Source: Berkiella_A sp050252335 (GTDB lineage: Bacteria; Pseudomonadota; Gammaproteobacteria; Berkiellales; Berkiellaceae). From it: a stretch of 64,000 nucleotides of DNA. The DNA lies in assembly GCA_050252335.1 (NCBI GenBank), contig JBFWLB010000007.1:9812-73811 (forward strand). The letters run 5' to 3'. Position numbers and translations under genes: made by a program. Position 1 is the stretch's first letter; every line of letters starts with the position of its first letter. Below the pieces are notes generated by a model. It saw only the letters and a list, made by a program, of their open reading frames with translations. It was not told the DNA's origin and made no database searches. Positions 7,073 to 16,012 of this stretch are shown in pieces.

Positions 7073-7960
7073 ATGATTGATGAGTTACGTGCACTTGCAA
7101 TCTTTGCCAAAACGGTAGAGGCTGGCTCATTTCGAACAGGCGCTAAAGAGCTAAAGTTATCCCCTTCTGTTGTCAGCCATCATATTTCCCAGCTAGAAGA
7201 GCGATTAGGCGCCACTTTACTGTATCGCTCCACACGTCATCTTTCTCTAACGCAAGATGGCGAACAACTCTTTCTTGCGGCAAAAGCAATGGTAGAGGCT
7301 GCTGAAAGTGGACTGAATACCATTATGCATCAATCTCCTGAACCTTCAGGCAAATTAGTGGTTACTATTCCTGCTGCACTCACCCGCAGTGCATTAGTTA
7401 AAGATCTGATCGATTTTGCCAAGACTTTTCCTAAAATCGGATTATCTATTAGCTTTACAGATCTACAAGAAGATTTGATCCGTCAAGGAATCGATCTTGC
7501 AATACGCATCGGGGATTTACAAAATAATACATTAAAGGCGAAAAAACTTTCTGAGATGAAGCGCACGCTGATTGTGGCGCCAAGTTATCTGAAAGGCCGG
7601 AAAAATCCAAAGAAGCCACAAGAGCTCATTGACTTGGACTGGATTGGATTGAAAACACGCCCTGATCAGCGGACATTAGTAAATAGCGCTGGAAAAAGCT
7701 TTGAGATCAATTTTAAGCCTAGAATTGTTGTTGATAGTCTGGATGCTGTTCGAGAATTTGCCATCGCGGGCTTAGGGCTTGCCACCCCTCCCACCTTTCT
7801 CGTTGAAGAAGATATATGTCAAGGTTTGCTTGTTGAGCCCTTACCTGAATGGGGTATCGAGTCACTGGGTGTTTACGCGGTTTGGCCCCCCAATGCCTCT
7901 AAAGAGTCTTTAACCTTCCGACTGATCGATTTCTTAGAAATGCGAAAAAGCGGTTTGTAA
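7073..7960 (+). CDS. LysR-family transcriptional regulator
   Basis: 295 residues, normal length. The N-terminal winged HTH (residues 3-60) reads LAIFAKTVEAGSFRTGAKELKLSPSVVSHHISQLEERLGATLLYRSTR, typical of the group with TGAA..L..S.S.VS. The substrate-binding domain follows from about residue 90 (GKLVVTIPAAL, then GIDLAIRIGDL). It is divergent from the Pro-Gln repeat gene, the usual place for a LysR target promoter, with about 125 bases between starts. Effector unknown. Confidence 0.93.
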   Translation: MIDELRALAIFAKTVEAGSFRTGAKELKLSPSVVSHHISQLEERLGATLLYRSTRHLSLTQDGEQLFLAAKAMVEAAESGLNTIMHQSPEPSGKLVVTIPAALTRSALVKDLIDFAKTFPKIGLSISFTDLQEDLIRQGIDLAIRIGDLQNNTLKAKKLSEMKRTLIVAPSYLKGRKNPKKPQELIDLDWIGLKTRPDQRTLVNSAGKSFEINFKPRIVVDSLDAVREFAIAGLGLATPPTFLVEEDICQGLLVEPLPEWGIESLGVYAVWPPNASKESLTFRLIDFLEMRKSGL

Positions 7961-7993
7961 TTTTAGGCACAAGATTTTGAAACACAAACCAAA

Positions 7994-8287
7994 CTATTTT
8001 TTCAATTTCTTAAAATACTCATTTAATTCAATGGGTGCAAGAATTTCTGGCTTACCATCTTTTGTAAATTCAGTGCCTTGATATATCTCACACTTTGAGA
8101 AAGATCTATTTTTCCAAGGATTATGGATCTGTTTGCCTATTTTAGATTTTTCACTGTTGAAGGTAACCAGATTAACCAGATCTCGCGCCTTGGTTTCAGA
8201 AACAGCACGCACAATAATAGAATCTAATTTTTTAAATTCTGCAGTGGGCCACTTTGGATTAAACGGTGTTAAAATAAATAGCTGCAT
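7994..8287 (-). CDS. Hypothetical 97-residue protein
   Basis: Starts MQLFILTPFNPKWP; no transmembrane helix or signal peptide. AAGAGA lies just upstream of the ATG. Lys-rich C-terminus. The pattern AVSETKARDLVNL resembles short uncharacterised proteins, but no family is claimed. It lies 39 bases downstream of the DUF924 gene on the same strand, so probably co-transcribed with it. Confidence 0.6.
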   Translation of the reverse strand: MQLFILTPFNPKWPTAEFKKLDSIIVRAVSETKARDLVNLVTFNSEKSKIGKQIHNPWKNRSFSKCEIYQGTEFTKDGKPEILAPIELNEYFKKLKK

Positions 8288-8326
8288 TTCTCTTCTTATT
8301 TAAGGTAGGTAGTACGTCAATATTTT

Positions 8327-8908
8327 TTAATAGCCTGGATGGCTTTCTAAGAATTCAATCTCCGCCCTTGTGCTTTCACGAGACAATATTTTATTGCGAT
8401 GTGGAAAGCGCTGAAATTTTTGAATAATTTGGTGATGATCTTCGGCATAGCTCAAGAAGATCTGCGCAATATTCTTGTATTCGGCTGCAGTCTCAAGAAA
8501 AAGCTTTTCGTATAAAGCAACACTCTTTTCCTGATCGTCAATATTTTCAGAATGCTCGAATGGCAAATATATAAAAACACGTTCTGTTAGAGTCAGTTTT
8601 TTATCAAGACCTTGTTCTATTGCTGCTTTAGCAGCGTTTAGAGCCAATGTATCATACTCAAACATATGGGGTGTATTTCTAAAGAGGTTACGTGAAAATT
8701 GATCGATTAAGATAATATAAGCTAAAGTGCCTTTGGAAGATTTCAACCAATTATTTAATTCACCTTGTATGGCTTGCTCTCTTCGTAAAGCAAATTGCTT
8801 ACGAATAGTATTATCTATTTTCTCATCTTTTAGCCACCATAAATTTCGATTGTAAATAGGTGCCTTTTCATGTTCATAATCGAACCAAAAATTTAATATT
8901 TCATCCAT
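8327..8908 (-). CDS. DUF924 family protein
   Basis: 193 residues. Family hallmarks are visible: ILNFWFD at the start, LAYIILIDQFSRNLFRNTPHMFEYD in the centre, FIYLPFEHSE, and the end segment FQRFPHRNKILSRESTRAE. DUF924 proteins are all-helical, TPR-like and of unknown function. Full length for the family. It appears to head a two-gene leftward unit. Confidence 0.93.
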   Translation of the reverse strand: MDEILNFWFDYEHEKAPIYNRNLWWLKDEKIDNTIRKQFALRREQAIQGELNNWLKSSKGTLAYIILIDQFSRNLFRNTPHMFEYDTLALNAAKAAIEQGLDKKLTLTERVFIYLPFEHSENIDDQEKSVALYEKLFLETAAEYKNIAQIFLSYAEDHHQIIQKFQRFPHRNKILSRESTRAEIEFLESHPGY

Positions 8909-9397
8909 TGTTTTGTCTTTTCCTCAAGTTTGATGTTTCACTATACTATCGATTATACAAAAATACATACCTAAATAGATTTCTTAATACCCATTTATTG
9001 GCTTATCTATCTAAAAAAATGCTGTGATTTTAAAAAGTTCTACCATATAAAATTTATGATAAGCATCAAGTAGGCATAAGATATTATAAATCAAAACCCT
9101 TAGCTAACAAGGCTTCTAAGATGATGTTGGATTTGCTTGACAATGAATTTTCTGTGACAGCAGGAATTGAACGATCATATTAATCAATCATGTGTATAGG
9201 ATGGTAGGGACAATATTCTAAAATGGAATTCCATGAATATAAAATGAGTAATTACATCATTTAATCAGTGTAAACACGGGCTCAAAGAGGGTTGGATGGG
9301 GCGATCAAACACATAAATATTGACAATACAGATTTCTAACTATAATCTTTCTGAAGTTATAAAACGCTCAATATTTATTAAAATAGGAACTTTGCAA
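8909..9397. other. Intergenic stretch without a supported gene
   Basis: About 490 bases with frequent stops in all frames. A short plus-strand frame around 9060-9182 encodes roughly 40 residues but has no start signal or recognisable family and may be a decayed fragment. The last 80 bases form the leader of the next gene. Confidence 0.5.
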
Positions 9398-10351
9398 ATG
9401 CCTTTCAATCTTGGTTTAGCACGCGTAACCACTGAATTTACCATTAATGAGCAGGATAATATGCAAGCAAATCCTGAAGATAAAACAGCTTTGGTAAATG
9501 CGTTATTGGAAAATAAAAATTTGCTAAAAGTAAATAATCTTGGGCATAGCTTTGACGAACAGGCAAGAAAAAGACTAGATATACATTTAACAAGTAACAC
9601 TCGCGCACTTCTTGACCATACTAAGATAGAAGTTATTTTTTACAGCAATGATAATACTAAAAAGACTCGTAAAGATAACTTTCGTTTTGATGATCCTGCC
9701 TTTTATCAAGCTAAAAAGATTATATTCTTAAAATTTAGACTTGCTGAAGGGGTTAGTGAAGCAGCTTTAAAGCTTGCAACATTAAAATCCTTTATGTTAA
9801 AAGAACTCCTAAAATGTCATCATTTGCAATACTGTTATTTTTGGGGATTAATAAATAGACCCACGCCATTCTTAAATCATCAACAAGAAAATTTATTAGA
9901 GCGAATTATATATCGAAACAAAAGATATCTTTCAAAATATCAATTCGATTGGCCTCGTTGGACAGGAATAGCATTTGGCGTGGTAGGCTTAAGTGCCCTC
10001 TTTTTACCTGGGTTTGGTATATTAAAAGGCTTACTTTCAGCAGCTACTCTTTTTGTAGGTGGTGTTAATGTAGGGGCTGCTATTTCATATTTTCGTGAAC
10101 AATTTTTATTTAAAGTTGGCTATAATAAGCTGCAAGACTTAAAAGAAAACAAAATCCCTAATGATGAATCAATAAAAGAATGTTTAATAGCTGGCCAGAA
10201 TTCGAAACATTGGAAGGGATATTTCAATAGCTTTTTGAATTGGAAAAGCTATTCACCCAAAAATTACCCCGCTTATGCAGCGGGACTCTATACCGGCGTT
10301 CATCGTTTAAAGGATCAGAAAGAAGCTATTAAGAAATTGCGTCCTAATTAA
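9398..10351 (+). CDS. Hypothetical protein with paired hydrophobic segments
   Basis: 317 residues from ATG 9398, preferred because AGGA lies 9 bases upstream; an upstream TTG at 9320 in frame has no such site. The first 180 residues are soluble and Lys-rich. Two hydrophobic helices follow (WTGIAFGVVGLSALFLPGF and the adjacent LSAATLFVGGVNVGAAISY), then a soluble tail with Tyr-rich SPKNYPAYAAGLYTGVHRL. No family recognised. The hairpin-like membrane pair in an otherwise soluble protein resembles membrane-inserting secreted proteins of intracellular bacteria, but this is only an inference. Confidence 0.65.
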   Translation: MPFNLGLARVTTEFTINEQDNMQANPEDKTALVNALLENKNLLKVNNLGHSFDEQARKRLDIHLTSNTRALLDHTKIEVIFYSNDNTKKTRKDNFRFDDPAFYQAKKIIFLKFRLAEGVSEAALKLATLKSFMLKELLKCHHLQYCYFWGLINRPTPFLNHQQENLLERIIYRNKRYLSKYQFDWPRWTGIAFGVVGLSALFLPGFGILKGLLSAATLFVGGVNVGAAISYFREQFLFKVGYNKLQDLKENKIPNDESIKECLIAGQNSKHWKGYFNSFLNWKSYSPKNYPAYAAGLYTGVHRLKDQKEAIKKLRPN

Positions 10352-10495
10352 TATTTATTCAAGCACTAAAAATGTGCTCATCAAAATGAGCAAAGAGAAA
10401 TTGAGAGACAAAATTTAAGTGTGGCTATTTCACTCAAATATTTGGGGTCGGATTCTAGTGGACCTAGTAAAACAACTTGGGACAGGTTATAAAGT

Positions 10496-10568
10496 GTAGT
10501 AGCTCAGACTTAATCTGACCGTTACCTGTTTTATTAAGGTGTCTGTTAGATTAGATTTGGGCTACTAC
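10496..10568. repeat. Imperfect terminal-inverted-repeat pair, IS or MITE remnant
   Basis: The left end (10496-10519, beginning GTAGTAGC) and the right end (10541-10568, ending GCTACTAC) match as inverted copies at 19 of 24 positions, with only about 20 bases between. This looks like the two ends of an insertion sequence or MITE with the middle gone. It lies in a 394-base space (10352-10745) with no gene. Confidence 0.5.
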
Positions 10569-10745
10569 AAATTATTTTCCCTGATGATTTTTAAGGATAT
10601 TTATTAAATTTTGATAATAAATAGAAAAAATATCTTAAGTAGCTTAAGAAAACTTTGATGATCCCCAAAATATGTTATTTCTATTCGAAAACTCAAAATT
10701 TCAAAGCAATCCACTTTCACTAATGGTGTTACGATATGTGAGTAA

Positions 10746-12266
10746 CTATTCCATTTCTACCAATCCGCCTAAAAAATGACAAAATGGTTCAATATTGTGC
10801 CTAACACTAGCTTCCTCCAACGCCACCATATAAGCGGTACGTTGCTCAACTGGAATAATAGTCCATGAATAGCCACCTGATGCACACATAGTGTTCATCA
10901 AGAAGCGACCAATCCGTCCATTACCATCCATATAGGGATGTATATATACAAAAAAGAAATGACCAAGCACAATTCTGACAGATGCTTCTTTCTCTTCTTT
11001 CAATAAATCGAAAAAAGCCGGCATTAGCTCTCTAACTGCAGCAACATTTGGTGGAACATGGTGAGACCGGCGTATATAAACCTGGCTTCCTCGATAACCA
11101 GCTAAATCTGTTCTTTGCAATATATTTGCTGTAACACTTGGACCAAATAACTCACGGTACCAATCGCCATGGGACTGCCATACAACTTGACCTGCATTTT
11201 CCCCTTGAATAATTTTTTCTATACTTTGCCTAACTACTTGAAAAGCTTGCCAATATCCACGCGCAGCTAATGCATCTTTTTGCTTTTGATCATTTTCATT
11301 TGTGTCCGGGTTCCAAGTCCCGCTCCTTACCTTTTCAATAAGGTCTAGACTAACACGATAACCTTCGATAGAAAGAGAGTGATATGCATCCTGTACATAT
11401 TTCTCATCAACATTGCTTAAATATGCTGTTACATTCAAAGATTGTAGTGGAGGGGGTGGAAAATTTCTGAGAATGACTTCCCGCATTTCATGCCACAATA
11501 TTTTAATGCGACTAACGCAAGGAGATTCTGATCGTTGAGATAATAAAATGGGTGCGGCATTTTCAAATGGATCACTTTCTCGCACATCATATTCTGCTAA
11601 CTGCATAGCTTTAACGATATCATCAGCTATTTTATCTCGACCGATGTTTCTAAACGCCCCAGCTAAACGTCCTGCAATTGTACTGTGTCCGCCTTCTAGT
11701 AAAAGGGATAAAACTTGTGATGCATCATGAATCATAGCAACACTAGCTCTTGCATCTGTTGGATATTGTCTAAAAAATTTCTGAGAACAATTTAACAATG
11801 CTGGAACGAAAGAGTAAATTCTTAGCCCCTTTTTTTCTTCAGTTTCTTTTTGCTCTGGAAGATTATATCTTACGTTTAAAAATGAGGTTTCAAAGGGCAA
11901 TGAAATGATTTTATTATCACCTTTTGTAGAATACACTAATAATTGTTTGGGTACTGTCCAATTATCTGCGTGCAATAATAAGGATTGCTCTGGCGACAAA
12001 CACCATTCTTGGTTAAATCGTTGATTTAAATAAGATGCACAAAAATCCCAATACGAAGCATACCAAGCCGTGCTTTCTCCGGTGGATTCGTCTGGGCGCG
12101 ATGGTATATACCACCCCTTCATCACTTCTTGGATAAAACCATTTTTTTGCAGGCGCTCTCTATGCACACGAGTCAAATCCCGAGATCTAATTGCCACAAG
12201 TCCTTGGTCTTGTAATACTTTTAACGATTCAAGTGACTGAGCTAATTTCTCGGATGGGGTTGCCAT
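10746..12266 (-). CDS. Fic-domain enzyme with winged-helix-like N-terminus
   Basis: 506 residues. HPYMDGNGRIGR (residues 443-454) is a complete Fic motif with the catalytic His, acidic residue and phosphate-anchoring Arg, so AMP transfer or a related nucleotidyl/phosphoryl transfer is expected. About 140 residues earlier, SLSIEG matches the inhibitory-helix signature (S/T)xxxE(G/N), suggesting an auto-inhibited enzyme. The N-terminal 60 residues (LVAIRSRDLTRVHRERLQ, GFIQEVMKGWYI) resemble the AbiEi-type winged helix, pointing to DNA binding and autoregulation. Three direct repeats lie immediately upstream. Located outside the ssrA island but next to its left end. Cellular regulator, toxin-like or host-directed role: undecided. 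Confidence 0.9.
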   Translation of the reverse strand: MATPSEKLAQSLESLKVLQDQGLVAIRSRDLTRVHRERLQKNGFIQEVMKGWYIPSRPDESTGESTAWYASYWDFCASYLNQRFNQEWCLSPEQSLLLHADNWTVPKQLLVYSTKGDNKIISLPFETSFLNVRYNLPEQKETEEKKGLRIYSFVPALLNCSQKFFRQYPTDARASVAMIHDASQVLSLLLEGGHSTIAGRLAGAFRNIGRDKIADDIVKAMQLAEYDVRESDPFENAAPILLSQRSESPCVSRIKILWHEMREVILRNFPPPPLQSLNVTAYLSNVDEKYVQDAYHSLSIEGYRVSLDLIEKVRSGTWNPDTNENDQKQKDALAARGYWQAFQVVRQSIEKIIQGENAGQVVWQSHGDWYRELFGPSVTANILQRTDLAGYRGSQVYIRRSHHVPPNVAAVRELMPAFFDLLKEEKEASVRIVLGHFFFVYIHPYMDGNGRIGRFLMNTMCASGGYSWTIIPVEQRTAYMVALEEASVRHNIEPFCHFLGGLVEME

Positions 12267-12281
12267 TTCATGTATTAATCC

Positions 12282-12341
12282 TAGGTTATTATGTTGTTTT
12301 AATTATAGGTTATTATGTTGTGCTAATTCTAGGTTATTATG
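12282..12341 (-). promoter_or_regulatory. Three 24-bp-spaced direct repeats upstream of the Fic gene
   Basis: TAGGTTATTATG occurs at 12282-12293, 12306-12317 and 12330-12341, exactly 24 bases apart, ending 16 bases before the Fic start codon. Flanking bases (AATT before each) are also partly shared. On the coding strand the repeat reads CATAATAACCTA and contains a -10-like CATAAT. Best read as an operator array over the promoter, possibly bound by the Fic protein's own N-terminal domain. Confidence 0.65.
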
Positions 12342-12537
12342 CGATAAATAAAAATAAATACATAAATATCAATAAATTATGAAATTTAATATATAGAAAA
12401 ATTCTTTTTTAAAAATGAAATATTATGCGAAAAAGAGGATTTAGTGGTGATTAATATAGCTGTACATACAACTAATTATCGCATCTTATTAGGTGGAGAT
12501 TAAACTAGGGTACTAGTTTAGCCGGCTACACATCATG

Positions 12538-12616
12538 AAAGCCCGTAACTTCTTAAAATTAAAGGCTTTTTAGTCGTTCTAGTTTTTCGTTGGATTTAAA
12601 ACTGGGGCGGCGGGAA
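12538..12616. repeat. Left attachment repeat (attL) of the ssrA island
   Basis: About 79 bases similar to 25,444-25,526: both carry AAAGCC..., TTAAAATTA, GGCTTTTTAGTCGTTCT, TTTCGTTGGATTTAAA and GGCGGCGGGAA in the same order, with scattered mismatches and a 4-base gap. It repeats the 3' end of ssrA plus its terminator, the usual footprint of integration at that gene. Confidence 0.82.
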
Positions 12617-12857
12617 CTGATTTAAGCACCTATCTAATTGATATTATATGACTTTATCAAAACACATTTTTCACGATACTACTATCAGTACAGCTAAAAT
12701 GAAAAGTCATGCATTTTAACATGGTGTACTTACAACAAAATGGGCTGGATGTTTACCCCCCAAGATGTCCTTTTTTAGTTAGCTCGTGTAATATACTTAA
12801 TATTTAGACTAAGGTGTTCTAGGCGGTACTATATACCCCTAGGGGGTACTGTAAAAG

Positions 12858-15800
12858 GTGAAGTTCAACGAAGATTCAAGAGTGAAGATACCCACAATCC
12901 TGCATTTGATGCGGTTGGGTTATGGCTATCTGTCTCTAAAAGACCCAAAGCTCAAACGGGACGAATCTACAAACATCTTTACAGAAATCTTTTTACAAAG
13001 CATAAAGCGAATCAACCCTTCCCTAAACGACCTAGAAGCCCAGCAGCTACTCTCTGACGTCTCGCTTACCCTAGAGAACGAAGATCTAGGCAAAGCCTTC
13101 TATGAAAAGCTCATCGACAAATCTGGTGTTCGCCTCATAGACTTAGAAGACTTTAATAACAACTCATTTAATGTTGTCACTGAGCTAACCTACAAAAAAG
13201 ACGAAGAGGAATTCCGACCGGATATTACTCTGCTCATTAATGGCCTGCCATTAGCATTTATAGAAGTTAAGCGACCAAACAACCGCGATGGTATATTAGC
13301 TGAGCACAAGCGTATACAAACACGCTTTCAGAACAAGAAGTTTAGAAATTTCATTAACATTACCCAGCTAATGGTGTTCTCCAATAATATGGAGTATGAC
13401 GACAGCACGCCCAGGCCTATTGAGGGGGCATTTTATGCTACGCCATCTTATAGCAAGCCCACATTCAATTATTTTCGTGAAGAGCATGTTTTTGACTTAA
13501 ATGTTTTACTTTCAGATGTGGATGACGAAGAAGAAACTGCATTACTTAAAGATACTAACTTGCTAAGCATAAAGCAGTCACCAGAATTTGCAAATAACAA
13601 AAGTCCTGATACCCCCACAAACCGTATTTGTACTTCACTATTCCAGCGTGAACGAATTGCTTTTTTACTTGAGTTTGGCTTGGCCTATGTGAAAAAACGA
13701 ATAGGTGTTGAAAAACATATAATGCGTTATCCGCAAATTTTCGCCACTATGGCTATAGAGCAAAAACTTTCTGAGGGTGTAAAAAAAGGCATTATCTGGC
13801 ACACGCAAGGTAGTGGTAAAACAGCATTGGCTTACTACAATGTAAAATATCTCTCTGACTACTTTCAGAATCAAAACATTATCGCTAAATTCTATTTTAT
13901 TGTTGACAGACTCGATTTGCTTGTTCAAGCAGGCCGTGAGTTTAGATCGCGTGGATTAGTTGTACACAACATCAATTCAAAAGAAGATTTTGCCAAGGAC
14001 ATCAAAAAAACTACGGCCATACACAACGTTAGTGGCAAAGCTGAAATTACAGTCGTCAATATTCAAAAATTTAAGGATGATCCAAACGTTATAAAAAGCG
14101 GTGACTATAACGTCAATATTCAGCGAGTATTCTTTTTAGATGAGGTTCATCGTAGCTATAATCCAAAAGGCAGCTTTTTAGCCAATTTGGAGCAAGCCGA
14201 CCGTGATGCAATCAAGATTGGTTTAACTGGTACACCGCTGTTGGGTGAAGAATATAACTCCAAATTGTTGTTCGGTAATTACATTCACAAATACTATTAC
14301 AACGCATCCATTAAAGATGGGTATACACTGCGATTGATTCGTGAGGACATTGAAACCAGTTATAAACTTGATTTGCAAAAGACTCTCGCAGCAATCTATG
14401 AAGACACTGAGATTCTAAAAGGGAGCGGCAACAAAAAACTAGTTTATGCACACAAAAGATTTGTAGAGCCAATGCTCGATTACATCATAAAGGATTTTGA
14501 GCAAGCCCGTATATCCTTCAACGATAACACTATAGGCGGTATGGTTATATGTGATTCTTCAGAGCAAGCTAAAATGATGTTTGATATTTTTCAAGCACAA
14601 TACGCTAAACCACAAGGCCTAGAGGAGCAGTCAGGATCTGATAACTTGACCTCAGAACCAGCCTCATATAAAGCCAAGGAGAAACTAAATAGCCAGGTTA
14701 CTAATGCCGCCGTTATCTTGCACGATGTTGAAACTAAGGATGAACGCAAAAAACTAGTCGAAGACTTCAAAGAAGGTAAAATTGACCTCTTGTTCGTATA
14801 TAACATGTTGCTTACCGGATTCGACTCTCCACGCCTTAAAAAGCTATACATAGGGCGTGTAATTAAAGCCCACAATCTATTGCAAGCCCTTACGCGTGTA
14901 AACCGTACCTATCACAATTTTAACTATGGCTATGTGGTGGACTTTGCCGATATAGAAAGTGAATTTGAGAAAACAAACAGAGACTATTTTAGAGAACTTC
15001 AATCTGAGCTAGGTGATGAAATTGAGCACTATAGTAATCTGTTTAAATCTCAAGATGAAATCTTAAAAGAAATACAAGAGATCAAAGAAACCCTATTCCA
15101 TTTTGACACCACTAATGCCGAAATATTTTCGGGTCAAATTTCGCAGATCAATTCCCGTAGTGAAATGTTAAAAATCACACGCGCCTTAAACAATGCCAAG
15201 AGCCTTTATAATCTTATTCGCTTGGCAGGCGATTATGAAATGCTTGAAAGGCTAGACTTTCAAATGCTCACTGTATTATCTAGGGAGGCAGATAGGCGTC
15301 TAGCCCTTATCAATACCAAAGAAGCGTTAGAAAGTAGCGTTGATACCTCAAACTTGCTTAACGTTGCCTTAGAAGATGTTATCTTTGCGTTCACCAAAGT
15401 CAGTGAAGAAGAAATGATTTTAGCTGATGAGCTAAAAAACACGCTTCAAAGAACACGTGAAGGCCTAGGTGAGAATTTTGATCCCCGTGATCCTGAGTTT
15501 GTTTCACTAAAAGAAGAACTTGAACGTCTATTTAAGAAGAAAAACTTAAGCGAGATCACCAAAGAGCAGATGGAAAGCAACATTAAGGCTTTAAATGATA
15601 TATATAAACGGGCCAAAGAGCTAGAAAGAAAAAACCAGCTATTAAGGGCTAAATATGACAATGATGAAAAATATGCTCGTTTACATAAACGTCTCATGGA
15701 AAAAGATCCTTTAACGGATAGTGAGAGCAAACTTTTTGAGGCCCTAAAAAGCTTAAAAACTGAAGTTGACAATAAAATACAACAGAACTCAAAAATGTTA

Positions 15801-15965
15801 GAAAATGAAAACTATGTTAAAAAAATGGTTACTAAGCTTGTTATCAATCAGTTCAGAAACAAGCACATACCTTTAACCCCAGATGCAACCAGACGCATCA
15901 ACGGTTTAGTGGTAAATGAATATATGAACGAATACTATGGGGGAGCAGGTACAGCTCGTCTGTAA
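12858..15965 (+). CDS. hsdR: Type I restriction enzyme, R subunit (HsdR)
   Basis: 1035 residues from a GTG start; the N-terminus KFNEDSRVKIPTILHL is characteristic of the family. An N-terminal PD-(D/E)xK nuclease is seen in RPDITLLINGLPLAFIEVKRP (about residues 120-140). The SF2 helicase translocase follows: Walker A WHTQGSGKT, DEVH box in FFLDEVHRS, motif III GLTGTPL and motif VI LLQALTRVNRTY. The C-terminal 250 residues are coiled-coil rich and bind the methylase complex. It cleaves unmodified DNA after ATP-driven translocation as part of R2M2S. A run of G at 12842-12846 may serve as ribosome binding site. hsdM starts 47 bases downstream. Confidence 0.96.
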   Translation: MKFNEDSRVKIPTILHLMRLGYGYLSLKDPKLKRDESTNIFTEIFLQSIKRINPSLNDLEAQQLLSDVSLTLENEDLGKAFYEKLIDKSGVRLIDLEDFNNNSFNVVTELTYKKDEEEFRPDITLLINGLPLAFIEVKRPNNRDGILAEHKRIQTRFQNKKFRNFINITQLMVFSNNMEYDDSTPRPIEGAFYATPSYSKPTFNYFREEHVFDLNVLLSDVDDEEETALLKDTNLLSIKQSPEFANNKSPDTPTNRICTSLFQRERIAFLLEFGLAYVKKRIGVEKHIMRYPQIFATMAIEQKLSEGVKKGIIWHTQGSGKTALAYYNVKYLSDYFQNQNIIAKFYFIVDRLDLLVQAGREFRSRGLVVHNINSKEDFAKDIKKTTAIHNVSGKAEITVVNIQKFKDDPNVIKSGDYNVNIQRVFFLDEVHRSYNPKGSFLANLEQADRDAIKIGLTGTPLLGEEYNSKLLFGNYIHKYYYNASIKDGYTLRLIREDIETSYKLDLQKTLAAIYEDTEILKGSGNKKLVYAHKRFVEPMLDYIIKDFEQARISFNDNTIGGMVICDSSEQAKMMFDIFQAQYAKPQGLEEQSGSDNLTSEPASYKAKEKLNSQVTNAAVILHDVETKDERKKLVEDFKEGKIDLLFVYNMLLTGFDSPRLKKLYIGRVIKAHNLLQALTRVNRTYHNFNYGYVVDFADIESEFEKTNRDYFRELQSELGDEIEHYSNLFKSQDEILKEIQEIKETLFHFDTTNAEIFSGQISQINSRSEMLKITRALNNAKSLYNLIRLAGDYEMLERLDFQMLTVLSREADRRLALINTKEALESSVDTSNLLNVALEDVIFAFTKVSEEEMILADELKNTLQRTREGLGENFDPRDPEFVSLKEELERLFKKKNLSEITKEQMESNIKALNDIYKRAKELERKNQLLRAKYDNDEKYARLHKRLMEKDPLTDSESKLFEALKSLKTEVDNKIQQNSKMLENENYVKKMVTKLVINQFRNKHIPLTPDATRRINGLVVNEYMNEYYGGAGTARL

Positions 15966-16012
15966 TCTAACCTTGAAGCCTGGTTTCAGGCCATCTACCT
16001 AGAGAAGAAAAA

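Noticed and set aside
9060..9182. Possible short gene ending in GIERSY
   Set aside because: A stop codon lies just upstream, and there is no ribosome binding site or recognisable family; at most a fragment.
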